DNA of 24,180 nucleotides from CAYQUC01 sp964514215 (GTDB taxonomy: Bacteria; Pseudomonadota; Gammaproteobacteria; UBA6429; Thiohalophilaceae): assembly GCA_964514215.1 (NCBI GenBank), contig CAZEPW010000055.1, forward strand, positions 1 to 24,180, written 5' to 3'. Position numbers and translations under genes: made by a program. Below the pieces are notes generated by a model. It had not been told where the DNA came from and searched no databases. It worked only from the letters and a program-made list of their open reading frames with translations. Shown piece by piece: positions 22,960-24,180 of this stretch; the first letter of the stretch is position 1; every line of letters begins with the position of its first letter.

Positions 22960-23955
22960 ATGGCTGAACAGATCTGGTGGTATTCAAAAGAAGGGAAAAA
23001 GTATGGCCCTGAAACACTAGCAGAATTACATAAACTGGTGAACACGGATGTTTTGCAACGAGATACGTTAGTCTGGACTGATGGCATGGATGAATGGTTA
23101 GAGGCACAGCAGGTTAAAGAATTTAACAGTGTATTTGAAGGACCGCCGCCGTTACCAACGGACTCAGAATCCATATCCAAGATATACGACAGTGTTACAA
23201 GTCGTTACAGGGATAAGCGTTTTGTTTTTGAACCTATATCGGCAATAGGCAAAAAAAATATCGATACTGAAAATATCAAAGTACAGTTAGCTAAGGATGT
23301 AAGGCAAAAATACATTACGATACTCTTTAAGACCTATAATACTGTAGGAATAGCCATTGGTATAATTGTTGGTTTTATTCTTATTTTTATTATTTTGGCC
23401 AATTCAGACATTCGAACCTGGTTTTTGCTTGTTTTACCGTTTATAGGTTATGGTTTTGGTGATGATATTACCAAGAAAATTCAAGAAAAAAAGTTCAAGG
23501 ATAAAAGTGATGAGTTAATTCAAATTTTATATGATGAATATATTAAAAATAAAAAAACACAAGAAATGATCTCGAGTATTTCCGGAAGTATATTTGTTTT
23601 ATTTGTTATTGGCATATTTGTTTTCAGTGAACCCGCTCGGCATAAAGCGATGAATATTTATAAAAATATAACATCAAATTCAAACTGTGTGTTGCAATCC
23701 AGTTCGGCATATAAAGACGCATTTTTTATAAAGGGTAAGTCTGATTATGGTTATACTGTCAAGGCGAAAGTGAAAAATGATGGTGAGCTCGGTGAAATTT
23801 CACTGGTTGCCAAACTCATTACATCTGAAGGCAATTTTACTCGGAAACAAAAAATTCAATTAAAAGCAAACGAGGTGCGTGAACTCGCTTATCAATTTCC
23901 TGAACCGACTGTTAATGTAACGAATGTACGTTACAAGTTAAGCTGTGGTCCATGA
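22960..23955 (+). CDS. GYF_2-domain membrane protein
   Basis: The ATG at 22960 follows AAGGA at good spacing and is preferred to the one nine codons upstream. The 331-residue protein begins with a GYF_2 domain (residues 5-55): WWYSKEGKKYGPETLAELH, then RDTLVWTDGMDEWLEA, a fold that binds proline-rich peptides. A PPPLP segment follows. Three hydrophobic spans lie near 128-150, 152-168 and 208-227, and the C-terminal 90 residues form a beta-rich domain probably outside the cell (YGYTVKAKVKNDGELGEISL). It is the last gene of the trypsin / TPR-CHAT operon, 69 bases after it. Possible roles are an anchor or target of the proteases; neither can be shown here. Confidence 0.75.
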   Translation: MAEQIWWYSKEGKKYGPETLAELHKLVNTDVLQRDTLVWTDGMDEWLEAQQVKEFNSVFEGPPPLPTDSESISKIYDSVTSRYRDKRFVFEPISAIGKKNIDTENIKVQLAKDVRQKYITILFKTYNTVGIAIGIIVGFILIFIILANSDIRTWFLLVLPFIGYGFGDDITKKIQEKKFKDKSDELIQILYDEYIKNKKTQEMISSISGSIFVLFVIGIFVFSEPARHKAMNIYKNITSNSNCVLQSSSAYKDAFFIKGKSDYGYTVKAKVKNDGELGEISLVAKLITSEGNFTRKQKIQLKANEVRELAYQFPEPTVNVTNVRYKLSCGP

Positions 23956-24100
23956 ATTTAATGATTGTTAAAATTTGAGATACTCTATTTCGTATTAGTG
24001 TTAACAGTGTAGTTTTATTGTCGCATGAAAAAGCTTAAATATAAACCGTCGGTTGTTTAAGTTAATGCTCTTTAAAAATAGTAATTGGTATTGTTAAACA

Positions 24101-24180
24101 TTAATCCCAAAATTGCGCTGCAACTTTATCCCGAGATTGACCTTTGTATTGCCATCCAGTATCCAATGCGAGTTTAGTTA
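24101..24180 (-). CDS. Partial C-terminus of an unidentified protein
   Basis: On the minus strand the right edge is open for about 26 codons and ends in a TAA: TKLALDTGWQYKGQSRDKVA then AQFWD. Its amino-acid make-up looks like a real protein end, and it would converge on the GYF gene. Too short to name. The 145 bases between (23956-24100) show no gene. Confidence 0.4.
   Translation of the reverse strand, partial: TKLALDTGWQYKGQSRDKVAAQFWD

Noticed and set aside
22752..23180. Minus-strand 142-codon open frame across the CHAT/GYF gene junction.
   Set aside because: Overlaps both real genes, with no domain and no plausible start signal.
1..24180. tRNA, rRNA and CRISPR arrays.
   Set aside because: No TTCGA-type T arm with a matching acceptor stem, no conserved rRNA stretch and no regularly spaced direct repeats were noticed on reading both strands; a tRNAscan/Infernal run would be needed to exclude them fully.

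Overview
The window looks like chromosomal DNA from a gammaproteobacterium. It is AT-rich, especially on the left. The clues are the N-terminus of an elongation factor G gene leaving at the left edge, gammaproteobacterial-type small proteins, IS110-family remnants and an attC-like site. Genus cannot be fixed from the sequence alone.

Positions 1-11100 form a decaying accessory region. Small intact genes (a membrane protein, a lipoprotein, a GNAT acetyltransferase, a cupin, an exported WD40 protein, a SAM methyltransferase and two small membrane proteins) are interspersed with about ten broken genes: the leuA 3' end, an XRE regulator, two IS110 transposase fragments, an alpha/beta-hydrolase start, an exported ankyrin protein, EthD, TetR and a lipoprotein. 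Many were found only by joining reading frames across frameshifts or stops. An attC-like imperfect hairpin lies just before the acetyltransferase, and the gene at 1257 ends in an attC-like sequence, so part of this region may be an old integron cassette array. The WD40 gene lies between the two IS110 fragments.

Positions 11158-23955 are different: dense, intact and apparently functionally linked. In order they encode a HTH-TM-FGE-sulfatase protein and an exported TPR-OmpA protein (ATGA-coupled); a convergent exported CHAT (caspase-like) protease; a small conserved protein; an ECF-type sigma factor and a putative membrane anti-sigma factor (ATGA-coupled); and an operon of a secreted trypsin-like protease with C-terminal calcium-loop-like repeats, a 1195-residue TPR-CHAT lipoprotein and a GYF-domain membrane protein.

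The sigma gene and the protease operon are each preceded by the same promoter-like layout, (G/C)AC-TTTT, then CGTC, with exactly 16 bases between AC and CGTC. This is the classic ECF layout. The convergent CHAT gene carries a 14-base match to the -35 side of the operon promoter. My inference is an autoregulated, ECF-controlled protease module in the cell envelope: two CHAT proteases plus a trypsin-like protease, with TPR, FGE and OmpA parts for sensing or anchoring. CHAT and trypsin domains are known from conflict and programmed-death systems, but those are usually cytoplasmic; here nearly every component carries an export signal or membrane anchor. This is the best candidate for an undescribed system in the window.
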